DNA of 64,000 nucleotides. It comes from Cryptomeria japonica. Its lineage: Eukaryota; Streptophyta; Pinopsida; Cupressales; Cupressaceae. Both the position numbers and the translations under genes were made by a program. Under the pieces are notes generated by a model, which was given only the letters and a program-made list of their open reading frames with translations, did not search any database and was not told where the DNA came from. Position 1 is the first letter of the stretch; each line of letters begins with the position of its first letter. The DNA lies in the NCBI RefSeq assembly GCF_030272615.1, contig NC_081414.1, forward strand, positions 523,694,137-523,758,136. Direction: 5' to 3'. Of this stretch, positions 35,594 through 48,539 are shown piece by piece.

Positions 35594-38335
35594 TGTTAGA
35601 CACAATGCACCACTGAGAGGGGGGTGAATCAGTGATTGTCAATCTTTTCGATTTAACTATCCTATGTTTGTATACCGGTTATCATCCTATTACCTAGTGG
35701 GTTTATTGGTAAGATAAATCAAGACAATGCAATGCAAGCATACACAAGGGCACATCCCATAACACTAGTATATACAAGGAAAAGACAAGATGGGAAAAAC
35801 CTTGGTGAGAAATGTTGCTGGAGTCTACTGCTCCAATCCAGCCTCACAATGAAACACTTTGGTTACAACATTTAGGACACCGACCTAAGGAGTACCACTC
35901 CTGCAGTTTATGGGCACCAACCCAAAGGAGCTACAACCCCTATTGTTTATGTGCACCAACCCAATGATCTTCAAAGAATAATTATCAAATATAAAAGTAA
36001 TAACCTGTTACAAGTGAATCTCGCAACGATTGCATATAATCTCTCTACCGATATCACCCCTTCTCTGCCTTATTGGTTCTATGCTCTTCTTGTCACTTTG
36101 TCTCTCTTCAACTTTCTACTGGATCACTATCTTGCTCTCTCTATTGCACTCTTTTGCTGCTGTCATTCTCCATCGGTTCTATCTTTTGTTGGTTCCTTCT
36201 TGCCTACTCTACACTCTTCTGCAACTCTTCTCTACTGGTTTGGTCACCGTCGATATACTTCTCTCACAGACTCACTTTCAAACTATCGGTTGATCCTCTC
36301 AACGTAATTCTCACTTGCACAACTCAGTCTCTTTCTAGATACTTGTTGAGTACTTGACTGATTTTCTCTCACATGCAGAAGCAACACTCTCCCCTTGAGC
36401 AACCTGTTGGTTGCTTTACCCTCATCGGTTAAACCTTCGCCAAGACCTATTGTTGGTTGTCTCCCTACTGCTCAACCTCTATAATCCTCTGTAGATATCA
36501 CACTTCATCTACTTCTCTATTTTACCTTGTGCATCACTTGGCAACATCTCTCTCTCTAAGGCATCAACAACATCTATCTTTGGCTTGCATATTTGTAATC
36601 AGACATTCCTGCCAAAAGAAACATTAATACTTGGCATCTTAGGGTTTCTTCCACTGATCATGAGGAACATCAAATCCAATCAGATCTCTTTTGATCTAAG
36701 CTTCCAAGACAACTATTTGGACATCATCGCCATTAATGTTCCTTCAATTACACATTTGCTAAACTTAGCAAACACGGACAGTCAGTCGGTGAGACACAAG
36801 ATCAATCAGCATAAATAGTTCTACAGATTTCATCACCAACTTCATTCTGCATCTAGACACTATGAATCGATCTATGCATCCCATTGATCTCCTTTTTTTA
36901 ACCTTCCTTGAGCCGCACACCTCTGCAATTTCTCTGCAACACATCCCATGATTTACAAGGTCTACAATTAATATCGACCAACTCTGTAACAACCTCGTTG
37001 GTTCACACTGCATCTACCGCTGCATGGATGTGTGCCAACTTGACTCCACATGGCACATTTGTCGACATCCACCTTAGCTAGGACCTTTTGTGTCAGTTCA
37101 AAAGGGATCACCAACCAAACACTCAACCGGTCCTCCTTTTTTGTCACTTCACTAACCCTGCCAATATCTCACACTTTACCGATTTCCCTTCATGTCTGCA
37201 CTTTGCTAATCTGTCGATGGAATCCCTTAACTGGTCGCCAGACATGTCTATCCATAGCATGCACATTCTCATCAAGTAGGAGCACATCATTTAGCCTCTT
37301 TTCTTCCTTACTAGTTCTCATGCTCACCAGTAGCCATCCTGATGACACCATGTCATCAACCTTCAACTGATTCCATCTAAGGCATTTGCATACTGGTTGC
37401 ATATTATATCTGTAGCTACTCCACTTTGCCTTCTTCACCATAAGACCGGACATCATCTCATCTGTTTTGTCAAGTTGAAAAACTCATCAATTCTTCACTC
37501 TTCCTTTCTTGTCTCGATGGCATAGCATGCCTTCTTTGGCGGTTCAGTGCATATCCACAATTTCATGCACTTGAGGCATTCCTTATATTCATCGATAGAT
37601 CTGGTGTGAGCCTTCAAATACATGCCTTTACCTCTTCTATCTTATCTCATAGAACTATGATGCACACTTTGCATAATAGGAGATAAGCTCCACTTATCGG
37701 CGGTAGTGGATCCTTGTCATCTGCATCTTGCAATGCACTCATGTGGCTTCCCTGTTTGTGAAACATATATTCAAATAGGCACATGTCATCTGGTGTGGGC
37801 ACTTTCACTATCAACCATCTCTTCACATGGTGACTACATCTTTATCCGGTGGGAGTCCTATTGTTTTGCATCCACACAGCATACTGGTGACCTGTACATC
37901 CTTCTCCTCTAGTGTTGATGTGATTTGATTTAGATAATATGCTGCCTCTTCACCACAAACAACCGCCAACATCTTTCTCATCCTGCTTGTACATTAGTCA
38001 TAAGCTTGTTGGGTGACAACCACTCACTTGGTTGATTTGTCACCTTCATGTCAACACATCACTTACCAGTTGATATACCCTCCTTACTAGTGACAGACTT
38101 TGTCAGTAACCTGTCCATCTCAATCACACAAGTCAACCACTAACTTGTGTACCGGTGACTCCAGTGGTTATTCTTCTGAATGGCAGTCTCTCCCTTACCT
38201 TACCGGTGTTCTGTAACATAGGGTGATATCAAAGATATCTCACCCCATATTCATCTATGACAGTGTTTCCCATACATCTCCTATATTGGTAGTCCTTCTA
38301 CACCAGTTGACATCAATGACAACTCAATGCCAACA
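35594..38335 (-). mobile_element. 5' LTR of element D
   Basis: Full-length match to 29480-32230 with TG...CA ends, followed by TCCCC at 38336. Confidence 0.92.
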
Positions 38336-38340
38336 TCCCC

Positions 38341-38512
38341 CTCTATCTATCTTACCCCTTTCTCTCTCACATCTCCCTCCCCCTTTAGGTATCTTCCCCA
38401 CTCCTCCTTACCCTCGCTTTATGAAATCTCTCCTCTTTTCTCTCTCCCCTTGCTTCTTTATCTCCTTCTTGCCTAAGTCCCTCAATTCCTCCATCCATGT
38501 ATTATGCTAATT
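38341..38512. repeat. pyrimidine-rich tract, right part
   Basis: C/T-biased continuation of the tract interrupted by elements C and D. Confidence 0.8.
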
Positions 38513-38649
38513 AATCTCTACCACACTTGAAGCACGACTATCATCTTATCTTGAAAAATATGTTTTCTTTCTAACCATAATTGTTATAATATTCAAAAGA
38601 ATGGTCAATATCCCAAGCTACATGTAGAAAGGAAGTATTAGTTGGAGGT

Positions 38650-41600
38650 CATGCCAAACTTTTCTATAAATAAATCAAAGAATTAACATGAACATAGGAA
38701 TGATTCTACACTCCCCATCATAGATGCCAACTTTACTTAGCCAATAATCATTGAAAGAAGATATGTGAAGAATATTCCTCACTATTATTGCAAATAACGT
38801 AGATAGAGGACCATTGAAAACCTCTTGTCCCAAGATTCTACTAAGTGAGGTACATGTTTTTACCCACCTACAATAAGAAAAAATTATATAGTTTGGGCCA
38901 ATGAAACCTGTTTCACACCTACTTCCACCAAGGGATATCAACCTTCCCATAATTTTGTCTATCCAACTTTGTACATCTTGAAGCCACTAGAAACTTTCCC
39001 TTCAGATCAAGGCTCCAAGAAAGAACATTCTTTCCTTGAATCAAATAATTGCATACTCTTCTATCAAGGATCCTTGCAAGTTCCTCTTGATCTTCCATTG
39101 AACCTCTAGGAGACCATTCATGAGGTTCTTTCCCTCTAGACAACTCAACCTATTTCAGATTCAAATTATTTTTAAAATCCTCAACTCTACTCCAACCAAC
39201 TTCAAGAATGCTGTTGCATGAATATTAGAAATGAGGAAATTGAAAAATGATGGGTGGGCGACCATCCCCTATTATAGATTAAAAAATGGCATTTCTTAAC
39301 TAAATGATCTCCCTTCTTAAGAGTGGTCCAAATCATTGAGCCTTTACCCTAAAGGTTAGAGTGAGGTACATCCTTACTACCCACATCCCCAATATACTTA
39401 CTAGTAAGGATTTTGGCCCAAACCCAATCTTTATTAGTGCACCATCTCCAAAAATTCTTAATAACCAACACTTGACCATTCATACCCACTTGTCACAATC
39501 CAAGGCCACCATCTTGCTTTGGCATACAAACAAAGTCCCAGTTGACCAAAATCCACTTTGAAGAAAGGAAGTTTCCTACCCATAAGAAATCATGAGAGAG
39601 GACATCAAATTTATTATTGAAAATCATTGTAGCATTTTGCACAAAGCACATATAAATAGGAAGATCCTGAAGCACAAATTTCAAAAGAGTCACACTCCCA
39701 ATAGTTGATAAAAAAAATTGCAAGTCCAATGGCTCACCCTTATTCTAAACTTACCTATAATATCTTGCCAAAACCATTTATTCAAAGGACTCACTACAAG
39801 AGGAACTCCAAGGAAAACAAAGGGAAGATTAACAATTTGGAATTGTAGGATCCTAGAAACTTTGATCTGAATGAGCTTGGGTGTGTAGACACATAAAAAT
39901 TTCCATTAAAATGTCCTCTTAATTAATCTTAATAATTTTTCCAACATCAAGTGGATCCATTAATAATATTCATTTCTCAATATTCCATTATTCTCCATTT
40001 TACTATTCATTATATTAATATTCATGCCCATAATCCATTAATAAGATTATTCTTTATTAAATCCATTTTTTAATCAATTTCCTAAATCTCTCTCATATTT
40101 ATATCATCCCCCATTTTCTTATTTCAGCTCTATCAATTTTACATTCACTTAATGCATGTGGGACAAACACCTCCAAGCTAATATTTTATTCCACATTCAC
40201 TCTGATATTGGATCCACCCCTGGGGACATCTATAAATACCTTGCTCCTCCTCGTTTTTAAGCATTACAAGCTAATAAACATTTTGCATATCATATCTTGC
40301 ATCTTGCATCTCTTTTTCTCGTTCTTGATTTTCTTAATCATTCTTACATCTTTACATCTTACATCCATCTTACATAGCTTCAAATATTTCTTTGAATCTT
40401 CTTTCAATCATAGCTCTTTGTGCAAATGCTGTAATTGAGAGAAGCTAAAATGCAAGCATGAAGTCTTGATTGATAGGAGTGCAATAGAGTTAAAATTCAT
40501 GTTCTTTTGCTTGTTTGTTTGTTTTAGTGTTGCATGTTGCATGTTTGCGGGTACTTTATTGAGAATGTCGAGTTAAATTTGGATCTTGATTCCATAAGAT
40601 CACATGCATTTTTCCTCATTAATAGGGAGTATTAAAGAATAAAATAGAAGATTTATCTTCATTAATCTTTTGTCCCACGGAAACAAGATAAATATCCAAA
40701 GCCTTCCTAAATTTAACTACCTCATTAATTCAACAACACCCATCAAATTTGTGTCATCTATAAATTATAGATGAGAGTGGGGAGACAATCCATAACCCAT
40801 TTCCAACCTTGGATTAAACCTTGCCTTAGTTGAGAGTTAATAAATATTCCCAGTACTTTAGCCATTTAAATAAACAAATAAGGGGATAGAGGATCACCTT
40901 GTCAAAGACCTCTAGAATCTCTAAATAGCTCCAAAGGCTCCCGATTGATAAGAACAACAAAGGAATACATGATACAACTACTAACCCAATTAATCCACTC
41001 ATTACCAAAGCCAAAGGCTAAGATAAATTTATGTAGGAAAGTCCATTTTACATGATCATAAGCTTTGGCTATGTCCAACTTGATAAACATATCTTTCTCC
41101 CTTGAAGTTTTCATAGGATGAATAGCTTATGTGGCAATAACAATCCCATCTAAATTTTTTTACTAGCCAAAAAATTACCTAGTTCTTTTGACATTTATTT
41201 ATTGAGCTAGGGTTTGATCTTTTTGCAATAAAATTCATAATTATTTTATAAATCACATTATAGAGAGCTATAGGTCTAGAAAAATCTAGACAACTATTTT
41301 CCTCCCTTTTAGGAGTAAGGATAAGGAATGTAGCATTCATGGCCCTTGATATTTGTTTGTTACTATTAGACTCCTACACCACCTCTAAAAGGTCCATCTT
41401 GATTACCTCCCAAAAATACTAATAAAACTCTATAGGAAAACAATCTAAACCAAGGGATTTTCCTTTCTTCATCTCAAACACAACTTCTTCTAATTCAAAC
41501 AAAGATACAGGTCTTATATGATCTTCATTCATTTTATTAAAAATAATAGAGGCAATGCAATCAAGAACAGGTATCTCTTCAACACTTGCATGGGGAGAGT

Positions 41601-42430
41601 CGTTAGTAAACAAGGAAACAAAGAAACATGAAGCCTCCTTTGAAAAAATTATAAAATAAGAAATTTAAATCCCATATGAGGATAAGTGGGTAGTAATATA
41701 GTTGCCATGTCATCTATCCTTCAAAAAGTTGTGGAAGTAACTCATGTTTTTATAACATTCTTGGAGCCAAAAAAATGTGTGACTTTTGCTTCCAATATAT
41801 TTCCTCATGTAACTCCCATTCTTTTAGTTCTTCCATAGCTATAGATTATTCTCTATATAGATCTTTAGGTAGTCCTTGGTCCCTAATCTAGTGAGTTATA
41901 ACATCCACCTGAGATTGCATTTTTAGTTTGGCCAAGAAAAGGTTACCAAAGCACTACCTATTCCACTTTTTGATCTTATATTTGACAAACTACAACCTTT
42001 TAAAAAAGGAATACTTTTCTATATTGAAAGAATGCTTCCCTTCATTCCACAACACCAACATATGATCTTGGAGTTACATTTCTCAAAGCCACATAAGATA
42101 AAATTTAAAAGTGGTTTTTTGAAACTTTGAATTGAGAAGCAATCAATTTTATTAGCCATTGGTTAGATTCTCTCTAATATTAACTATTTGAGCTAGTATC
42201 CCAACTATCACCCATCCAAAATAAAGAAACCAAAAATTTGTCTAACCTCTTTAATATATAGCCTCCTCCTCACATCTTCTATTATTCTAGGTAAACAAGT
42301 AATTGTTAGGCCTTATGTCTACCAACTTCAAGAGGTCAATATTGTCCCTTAGAAGCACAACAGAAGGGTCAAGCCTAATAATGCCTCCTCTTTTCTCATC
42401 CAACCTAGAAACACCCTTAGCAAACAAACA
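38650..42430 (-). pseudogene. plant L1-type LINE ORF2 remnant
   Basis: Minus-strand fragments in LINE order. The endonuclease tail (NYLFTWNNRR near 42270) comes first, then the linker with the SYFHNFLKDR motif (about 41720). RT follows: VVFEMKKGKSLGLDCF (41430-41500), FIKLDIAKAYDHVKWTFL (about 41060), DSRGL, a frameshifted DDT-LMG box (about 40770), GQKINEDKSSILFFN (40640-40690), LPFVFLGVPL (about 39830) and FLWVGNFLSSKW with PKQDGGLGL (39490-39590). Last is a zf-RVT-like end (38919-39143). The copy lacks most of the endonuclease and all of ORF1, has many frameshifts, and is split by a solo LTR at 39884-40624. I could not see the 3' tail or a target duplication. Confidence 0.85.
39884..40624 (+). 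mobile_element. solo LTR inside the LINE
   Basis: TGTAGACACATAAAAATTT start (a common plant gypsy LTR start), TATAAATA at 40231-40238 and pyrimidine-rich leader after it. LINE coding runs up to both edges: FFNTP on the right and TPKLIQIKVSRIL on the left rejoin when the block is removed. Flanks are GGGTG (39879-39883) and GGGAG (40625-40629), a 5-bp duplication with one mismatch. The terminal CA appears changed to TA. Confidence 0.75.
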
Positions 42431-43419
42431 AAAAAAAAACACTAGCAAAACCCCTAAACAATACCAACAAAACCCCCAAATTTCTTATGAAAACTCTAAA
42501 AAATGGCTCCAAAAAAACTCAAAACCACCTTTAAAAGTATCCAACAACTGTCAATGGAATCCCTCAAAAGTACCCAACAACTACCAATGGAATCCCTAAA
42601 ACAATCCTTGCATCTTGGCCCAATACAAACCTCCCCATATTCTACACAACCAATAGAAGAAATGAGTATAAAAAAGGAGAAAATTGGCTAGGGTTGTGAC
42701 GAACTAGCCTACAACTTCATGCCTCCCATAGACTTCTTCAAACTACTCCATTGCTTGATGTTACTTTTTTAAAACATAGACTCCATTTTTTGCATATTTT
42801 ACTTTCATAATATTTTAGTCAATTAATATCTATAAATGTCTAAAATTGTTATACAGATATTTTTACTCTATAAATATCCCACTTATGTCATAAAAAATGG
42901 CATAAATTTATCCTTTCCTTTATATTTCTTCTTATTATAATTATTACATCTCTTTTCTATGTCATATCATAGATTAAAGCCGCCAAATTTGAAGTATCAT
43001 GTTAGATAACATTGATTAGATCCATGCGTGCATTTTTTTTAAATTATAAAAAAGAAAAAATTGTTTCAAGTATAGATTTTATTTGCTCCATTTAAATAAT
43101 TCACATCCTATTCACCTTATTATTGTATGCATTATATTTAATTGAGTATTTAATAGAATCTTCAATCCCTAACTAAAAAAATGTAACAATTTTGAAATCA
43201 CATCTTACGTACTATATTTATGTAATGATGTTTTAATTAGATTAAAATGGGAGAGTCCGAACCATTACATAGTCACTAAAATGAAGAAAATCAAGGTCTA
43301 ATGAGGAGTGAGAGCCCCTAACCAGAGGACCAACTACCAAAAATAACAAAAACCAACTAATTCCTATAAATAAACACCACAAAACTAGAAGATGGGACTA
43401 GACAAAAATAAACAGTCAC
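42431..43419. other. A/T-rich stretch, no gene seen
   Basis: Starts with an A-rich run (42423-42440) and Lys/Asn-rich chance ORFs. No protein motif on either strand. The minus-strand region 43260-43419 reads like the 3' noncoding tail of the ORF1-like sequence that lies to its right. Confidence 0.5.
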
Positions 43420-44720
43420 ACCCCCATCGAAGGCACGAAGCTATGACCTATTTGGTTGGGGGTTTCTCAATTTCCAATCCCAACTCATCACTTTCACCTT
43501 ATCAAAGAAAGAGAGCCTCTTGTTCGAACCTTTACCTAAATAAATAGAAAATGAATCTGACGTAGCTTTCACCCTTGACAATGACGACTCCTTGTAATAG
43601 GAGAAGAATCCAAGTGACATTTATTTTTAGCCCACCTCCTTTTGATTTCCTCTCGAATGGCTTGGAGAGCTATTGAGTTCTTCTTCAATATTTCATTGTT
43701 TTGGGGCTATCATTTCCTCCATTTTCCTCTTGAGGGATGTCTAGTTGTCCTATAGAACCTCAATTGCATTTTATCATCCTTCTGGTCCATATTTTCATAG
43801 AGCCCCTTCAATTTCTCTTCCATACCTTCCCACTTCTCAATATTATCCATGAAATCATTTGCCAACACCCAAAACCTTTGATCCTTATCATCCACTACCC
43901 AAATACAAGCTCTTATGTCCACCTCAGCAAGGCCCTCAAACATGTTAATTTTCTTTTTTGCCACATTTAGTTAGACTAGAAGCCAACATATTATAGCTTC
44001 TTGTTTTTTGTAGGCATCACAAAGCTTGTTGAAACTATCAGAAAAGATACCAAAATTGTAATTCCTTGGTGAGTTAATAGGTGAGGGGGGAGGGGTGGCA
44101 GAATTACCAGCTGGGTTGTTTGAAGTCCACTTCGATGCAGTAGACCATGAGGAAGCTGAGTCCTTAGAAATGTTATCCTTTGCCTTTGAATCTTTAACAA
44201 TTCATTCAATAATGGGAGGTTTCGAGGGTTTCTTATTTCTAGTTGACCTACTAGGGTTAACCTAGATAGAGTCCCCTTTGGGCTTATGAGGAGATGGTGG
44301 CATTACTTTTTGGCTTATCCAATAGCTCAATGCACAAAGTGGGATTAGGGGGGGCAGGGGGTTGCTAACCGACCCATAAGTGGGGATCAAATTCAAGTGG
44401 AAATTATATAGATGTATAATAAGCCTCTAATGTAGGGGAGAAACATTTTTAGTTTTAGCTATGACCACAGATTGGGAGATAGATGAAAAAAGCAATGGGA
44501 AAATTTCATTTTCACACCATATGTTAAATGGATAAGCATAGAGAATAGATGAGAATGGAACCATTTGAATCTCCCATCCAAAGTGATGTACTTCATAAGG
44601 AGCAACACAACCTCTTTCCAAATCCTAGGTAGATCATCTCCTTTGAACCTTCTTTGCAAGTGAGCATCTTTCTCTCTCACCTTTGAGAACCTCATAAAAT
44701 CTACCTTATAGTTACCCATG
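43420..44720 (-). pseudogene. LINE ORF1-like C-terminal region (decayed)
   Basis: Minus-strand pieces: GNYKVDFMRFSKVREKDAHL and GRFKWFHSHLFSML (44500-44720), a Ser/Pro-rich linker, then a Lys/Asp/Glu-rich helical segment (43710-43964; WVVDDKDQRFWVLANDFM, EGMEEKLKGLYENM). Order and composition fit the nucleic-acid-binding first ORF of a plant non-LTR element, but I do not recognise a named domain. The first part is repeated at 45727-46149. Confidence 0.45.
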
Positions 44721-45500
44721 TAGGTTTATTTGGGAAGGTTGTGCCTTCCACTACAAGACCAATAGTAGCTATAATTGTTTCCATAGACACCGTGAACTCC
44801 ATTTTCCCCACTCCGACTTCACCCTCATTATAGGATTTGGCAAACTACTCAGATAAAGAAGGGTTAAAGTCATTCATGCCCTCAATGTACATTGCCAAAT
44901 CGCCTTCCACAACCTTCTCCTAAAGAGCTTTATTTTGTTTGAAATTATTTTATTTGTCTGGCTAGATTTGAATAAGATCACCACCCATGGTTTTCTTAGA
45001 GAATAAAGTAACATGGACCAACAAGGGATACAAAAACTAACTTTGGGATAATAATAGTTAAAGGCAATTTCGAAAGAAGTGTAGCTTTCACTAAATTTAA
45101 CAAAGAGAGTCCACATAAATAAATGGTTGAACTATAATGTGGATATGATAACGAAAGGAAAGATAATTTTTAAATCTTTAGGTCTCATTGGGACTAATGT
45201 CTTCAAGAATCATGACATGAATATTGTCAGGTAACTCATGCAATGTTGTCCAAATTGTGAGCTCATGTTCGAGGAAAGACGAAGATTTTCTAGCCTGTCT
45301 GTAGTCCTATTACCTTCCCTAAGGGTGTGTTGAATCCTCATGTGGCCAAAGATGACAATAAAACCTTGGCATTTGGTGATAAGGTCCATCACACTCCAGC
45401 CTAGCTTAACCTTGCCTTGTAGCATCATGATGGCATTGTTTGAATCTCCTCCAATAATGATATTTGGGTAACCTCTATCCTTGGTGATAGAAATACTATA
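44408..45500. repeat. first copy of a 1.1-kb direct duplication (partner about 45749-46855)
   Basis: Near-identical order of blocks in both copies, from AATAAGCCT near the left edge through CATTTTTAGTTTTAG, the 45070/46400 segment GGCAATTT, to the RNase H segment. Divergence is modest, mostly substitutions. The copies are separated by a copia LTR fragment. Confidence 0.8.
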
Positions 45501-45569
45501 GAAAGATGCCATCATGATATTGTGGGTCACAAATCCCACCATGGTTTTTACTCTTGAGGTTTTCCACAT
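45210..45569 (-). pseudogene. RNase H-like fragment, copy 1
   Basis: Contains IIIGGDSNNAIMMLQGK, VMDLITKCQGFIVIFGHMRI and QHTLREGNRTTDRLEN, the second half of the plant LINE-type RNase H (RVT_3) fold with the catalytic Asp of GDS and the His-x-x-REGN segment. The N-terminal strand seen in copy 2 is replaced by unrelated sequence after about 45500. Confidence 0.75.
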
Positions 45570-45748
45570 ATAATTCTCTGTGTTATGGTATTCATTTGTG
45601 TGATTGGCTTATTGATTGCTTTACTTCTTTCAATTATATATATGTACCGGTTTACCGGTTGGTGAATGCATGTTTTAATAAGGTTAAACGTGAACATTCT
45701 GGCAAAATACTGATTCACCCCCCGTCTCAGTTTTCTTGGATTCTAACA
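45565..45748 (+). mobile_element. 3' end fragment of a copia LTR
   Basis: Plus-strand CTGATTCACCCCCCGTCTCAG and terminal TTCTAACA match the conserved 3' end of the LTRs of C and D in the opposite orientation. The left end is truncated. It sits exactly between the two copies of the RNase H/ORF1 duplication. Confidence 0.65.
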
Positions 45749-46149
45749 AGATGTAGAATAAGCCTTTGATGTAGGGGAGGAACATTTTTAGTTTTAGATA
45801 TGACCACAAATTGGGAGATAGATGAAAAAAGATAATAGGAAAATTTCATTTTCACACCATACTTTAAATGGCTGAGCATGGAGAATAGATGAGAATGGAA
45901 CCATTTGAATCTCCCATCCAAAGTGATGTACTTCATAAGGAGCAATGCGACCTCTTTCCAAATCTTAGGTAGATCATCTACTTTGAACCTTCTTTGCAAG
46001 TGAGCATCTTTCTCTCTCAACTTCGAGAACCTCATAAAATCTACCTTATAGTTACCCATAGGTTTATTTGGGAAGGTTGTAGCTACCACTACAAGACCAA
46101 TAGTAGCTATAATTATTTCCATAGACATCGTGAACTCCATTTCCCCCAC
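45727..46149 (-). pseudogene. ORF1-like segment, copy 2
   Basis: 140-codon open frame repeating the 44459-44719 protein (GNYKVDFMRFSKLREKDAHL, GRFKWFHSHLFSML) with an N-terminal extension. The last residues run into the LTR fragment, so the C-terminus is chimeric. Function not recognised. Confidence 0.45.
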
Positions 46150-46551
46150 CCTGACTTCACCCTCATTCTAGGATTTGACAAACTACTCAGATAGAGAAGG
46201 GTTGAAGTCATTCATGCTCTCAATGTACATTGCCAAATCGCCAAGTCCACAACCTTCTCCTAAAGAGATTCATTTTATTTAAAATTAGTGTAAATTTGTC
46301 TGGCTCAGTTTGAATAAGATCACCACCCATTTTTTTCTTAGAGAAGAAAGTAATAGGGACCAGCAAGGGATGCAAAAACTAGCTTTGGGATAATAACAGT
46401 TATAGGCAATTTTGAAGGAAGTCTAGCTTTCACTAAATTTAACAAAGAGAGTCCACATCAATAAATGATTGAACTACAATGTGCATATGATAACAAAAGG
46501 AAAAATAATTTTTAAATCTTTAAGTCTCATTGGGACTAATGTCTTCAATAA

Positions 46552-46985
46552 TCATGACACAAATATTGTCAGGTAACTTGTGCAATGATGTCCAAATTGT
46601 GAGCTCATGTTTGAGAAAAGACCATGATTTTCTAGCCTGTCTGTAGTCCTATTTCCTTCCCTAAGGGCGTGTTGAATCCTTATGTGGCCAAAGATAGCAA
46701 TAAAACCTTGGCATTTGGTGATAAGGTCCACCACACTCCAACCTAGCTTAACCTTGCCTTACAACATAATGATGGCATTGTTTGAATCTCCTTCAATAAT
46801 GATATTTGGGTAGCCTCTATCCTTGGTGATAGAAATACCATAGAAATATGTCATCACTTCTGCCACATTAGAAAATTGAATGCCCAAGTTAGCCACGTAG
46901 GCCACCACCACCTTGCCACTCAGATCTTTGATGACCCCATCCCCACCTGTCTGACCTGGGTTTCCTTTAGAAGACCCATTGAAGT
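46552..46985 (-). pseudogene. RNase H-like domain, copy 2 (more complete)
   Basis: Read on the minus strand: NFNGSSKGNPG, GDGVIKDLSGKVVVAYVANL, YPNIIIEGDSNNAI, then a TAG, VVDLITKCQGFIAIFGHIRI and QHALREGNRTTDRLEN. This matches the plant RVT_3 RNase H pattern of non-LTR elements. The first catalytic Asp (usually NFDG) is Asn, so it would be inactive even without the stop. Confidence 0.8.
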
Positions 46986-46989
46986 TATT

Positions 46990-48430
46990 TCTCTAATGAT
47001 CTTAAGAATATATTTGAGAATCTATTACAAATTAAGGAATTATTCAAATGAGTTGTCATGGAGTCTAGAGATTCATTATATTTCATGTTAATTTAAACAT
47101 GTGCCTATAAATCTAATTTTTATGTTTTTATAAATGAATTGGCACATGGATTGGAATCTATACTCACAAGAATGGAACTCTAGAGATTGGATTGTTGGAA
47201 CATGTTAAATGACTTGATTTTCTAATGTGTGAAATCTTATACTAAGGACTTATAGTATTAAGAAATTAATTACAAAAATGTATATAATTGTGAGGGTCAT
47301 GCTTTTCCTAGTTATCCCTCTAGTTGGATTGATTTCATGACTCTAGAACAATGGTTAAATAGACTAAACAAGAATACAATGAATCTAAGTTGATAAATAT
47401 TGATGTATTTTTTAAAAAGGATAAACACTTTTGACTTAAAGCTATAAATTGGTAAGGTCACAACTGGGGGACCTCATCCCCACTTAAACATTCAACAATA
47501 CAACCCTAGTGAGGTTTGAATCTTGATGGCAAGAACACATAAATATTGATGTATTACTCTAATAATGTTATTATGATTCTTTCTATTCCTTTTCTCATAA
47601 ATTTATAGGAGATTTGAAAATGAATAATTGAATGTCTTTATATGTAATATAGTATAGAAATCAAGACAAATATGTGTTGGGTCAACTTAAAATAGCTTGT
47701 GAAAAGATTGGTGAGGTGTAAATTTGAATTTGAAAAATTTAAGATTTATAAATCTATGACAATGAAAATGACCTGTGTAGATTATGCACTCACAATTATG
47801 ATCTAGAGTGGTGAATGAGGAATCTACTAACTAAAACCAAATATTTAAAAATGAGTACTAATAAAATCATAATATAACCGTGTCATGAACCAAAATCGCA
47901 CATAAATATGCTACTCATAAATTTGTTTGGCTCATAAACTATTTTAATGTGAACTTTCTTCAAAATAATTAGTTTTGCTAATTTCTTCATAACATTTTCC
48001 CTGTCCAAAAAATCAACCAGAAATTTTCAATAGCCTTACATTTATGCAGCCAAATAGTGTTTATTTTTGTACATTACATTTTTGTAGCCAAGTACTAATT
48101 ATGTTTCTCGTAGTGACATTACTATTGGAAGGAGAATGTCCAATCATGGAAGGCATTCATAAATTAGATGAGTTTGTTGTTTTGGGTTGTAAGGAAATAA
48201 GCATGGATTCTCGACTTCTCCATTTTCTTCAAATATTGCACACTATTTCCAACTCTTCTCTCATTTCCAGATTTGGTTCCTGTCCATTCGATTGTGGACT
48301 GATTCATACATGATTCAACGCAAATATAGTTTTTTCATTTTCCAAGGATTTTCAGTTGAGAGAAAAACTTTTACGATATTCAAGATTAAATGAACTAAAA
48401 TCCCAAAACAATATATACATATAAATTTAT
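46990..48430. other. AT-rich stretch, no gene seen
   Basis: Short ORFs (for example 48044-48313) show no motif, repeat or terminal structure I can support. Confidence 0.5.
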
Positions 48431-48539
48431 TATTACATTAAAAATATTCTAGTTAAAATAAATCCAAAATAAAATGAACATAAATATACAATTTCCAATC
48501 GTTTGAAAACAATATGCAAACCAATCAACTTCATAAATA

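Larger units (their letters stand above)
29480..38335 (-). mobile_element. gag-only copia-type element D with 2.75-kb LTRs
   Basis: LTRs at 29480-32230 and 35594-38335 flank an internal region of only about 3.36 kb. A perfect 5-bp duplication TCCCC is present (29475-29479 and 38336-38340). A Met-tRNA-type primer site and polypurine tract are present. Only gag is encoded; no protease, integrase or RT is found. It is therefore non-autonomous. Its LTR ends (TGTTGGC...TGTCTAACA on the minus strand), the TGATTCACCCCCC motif and the TTGTCATTGATGTCAAC block are shared with element C. Confidence 0.92.
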
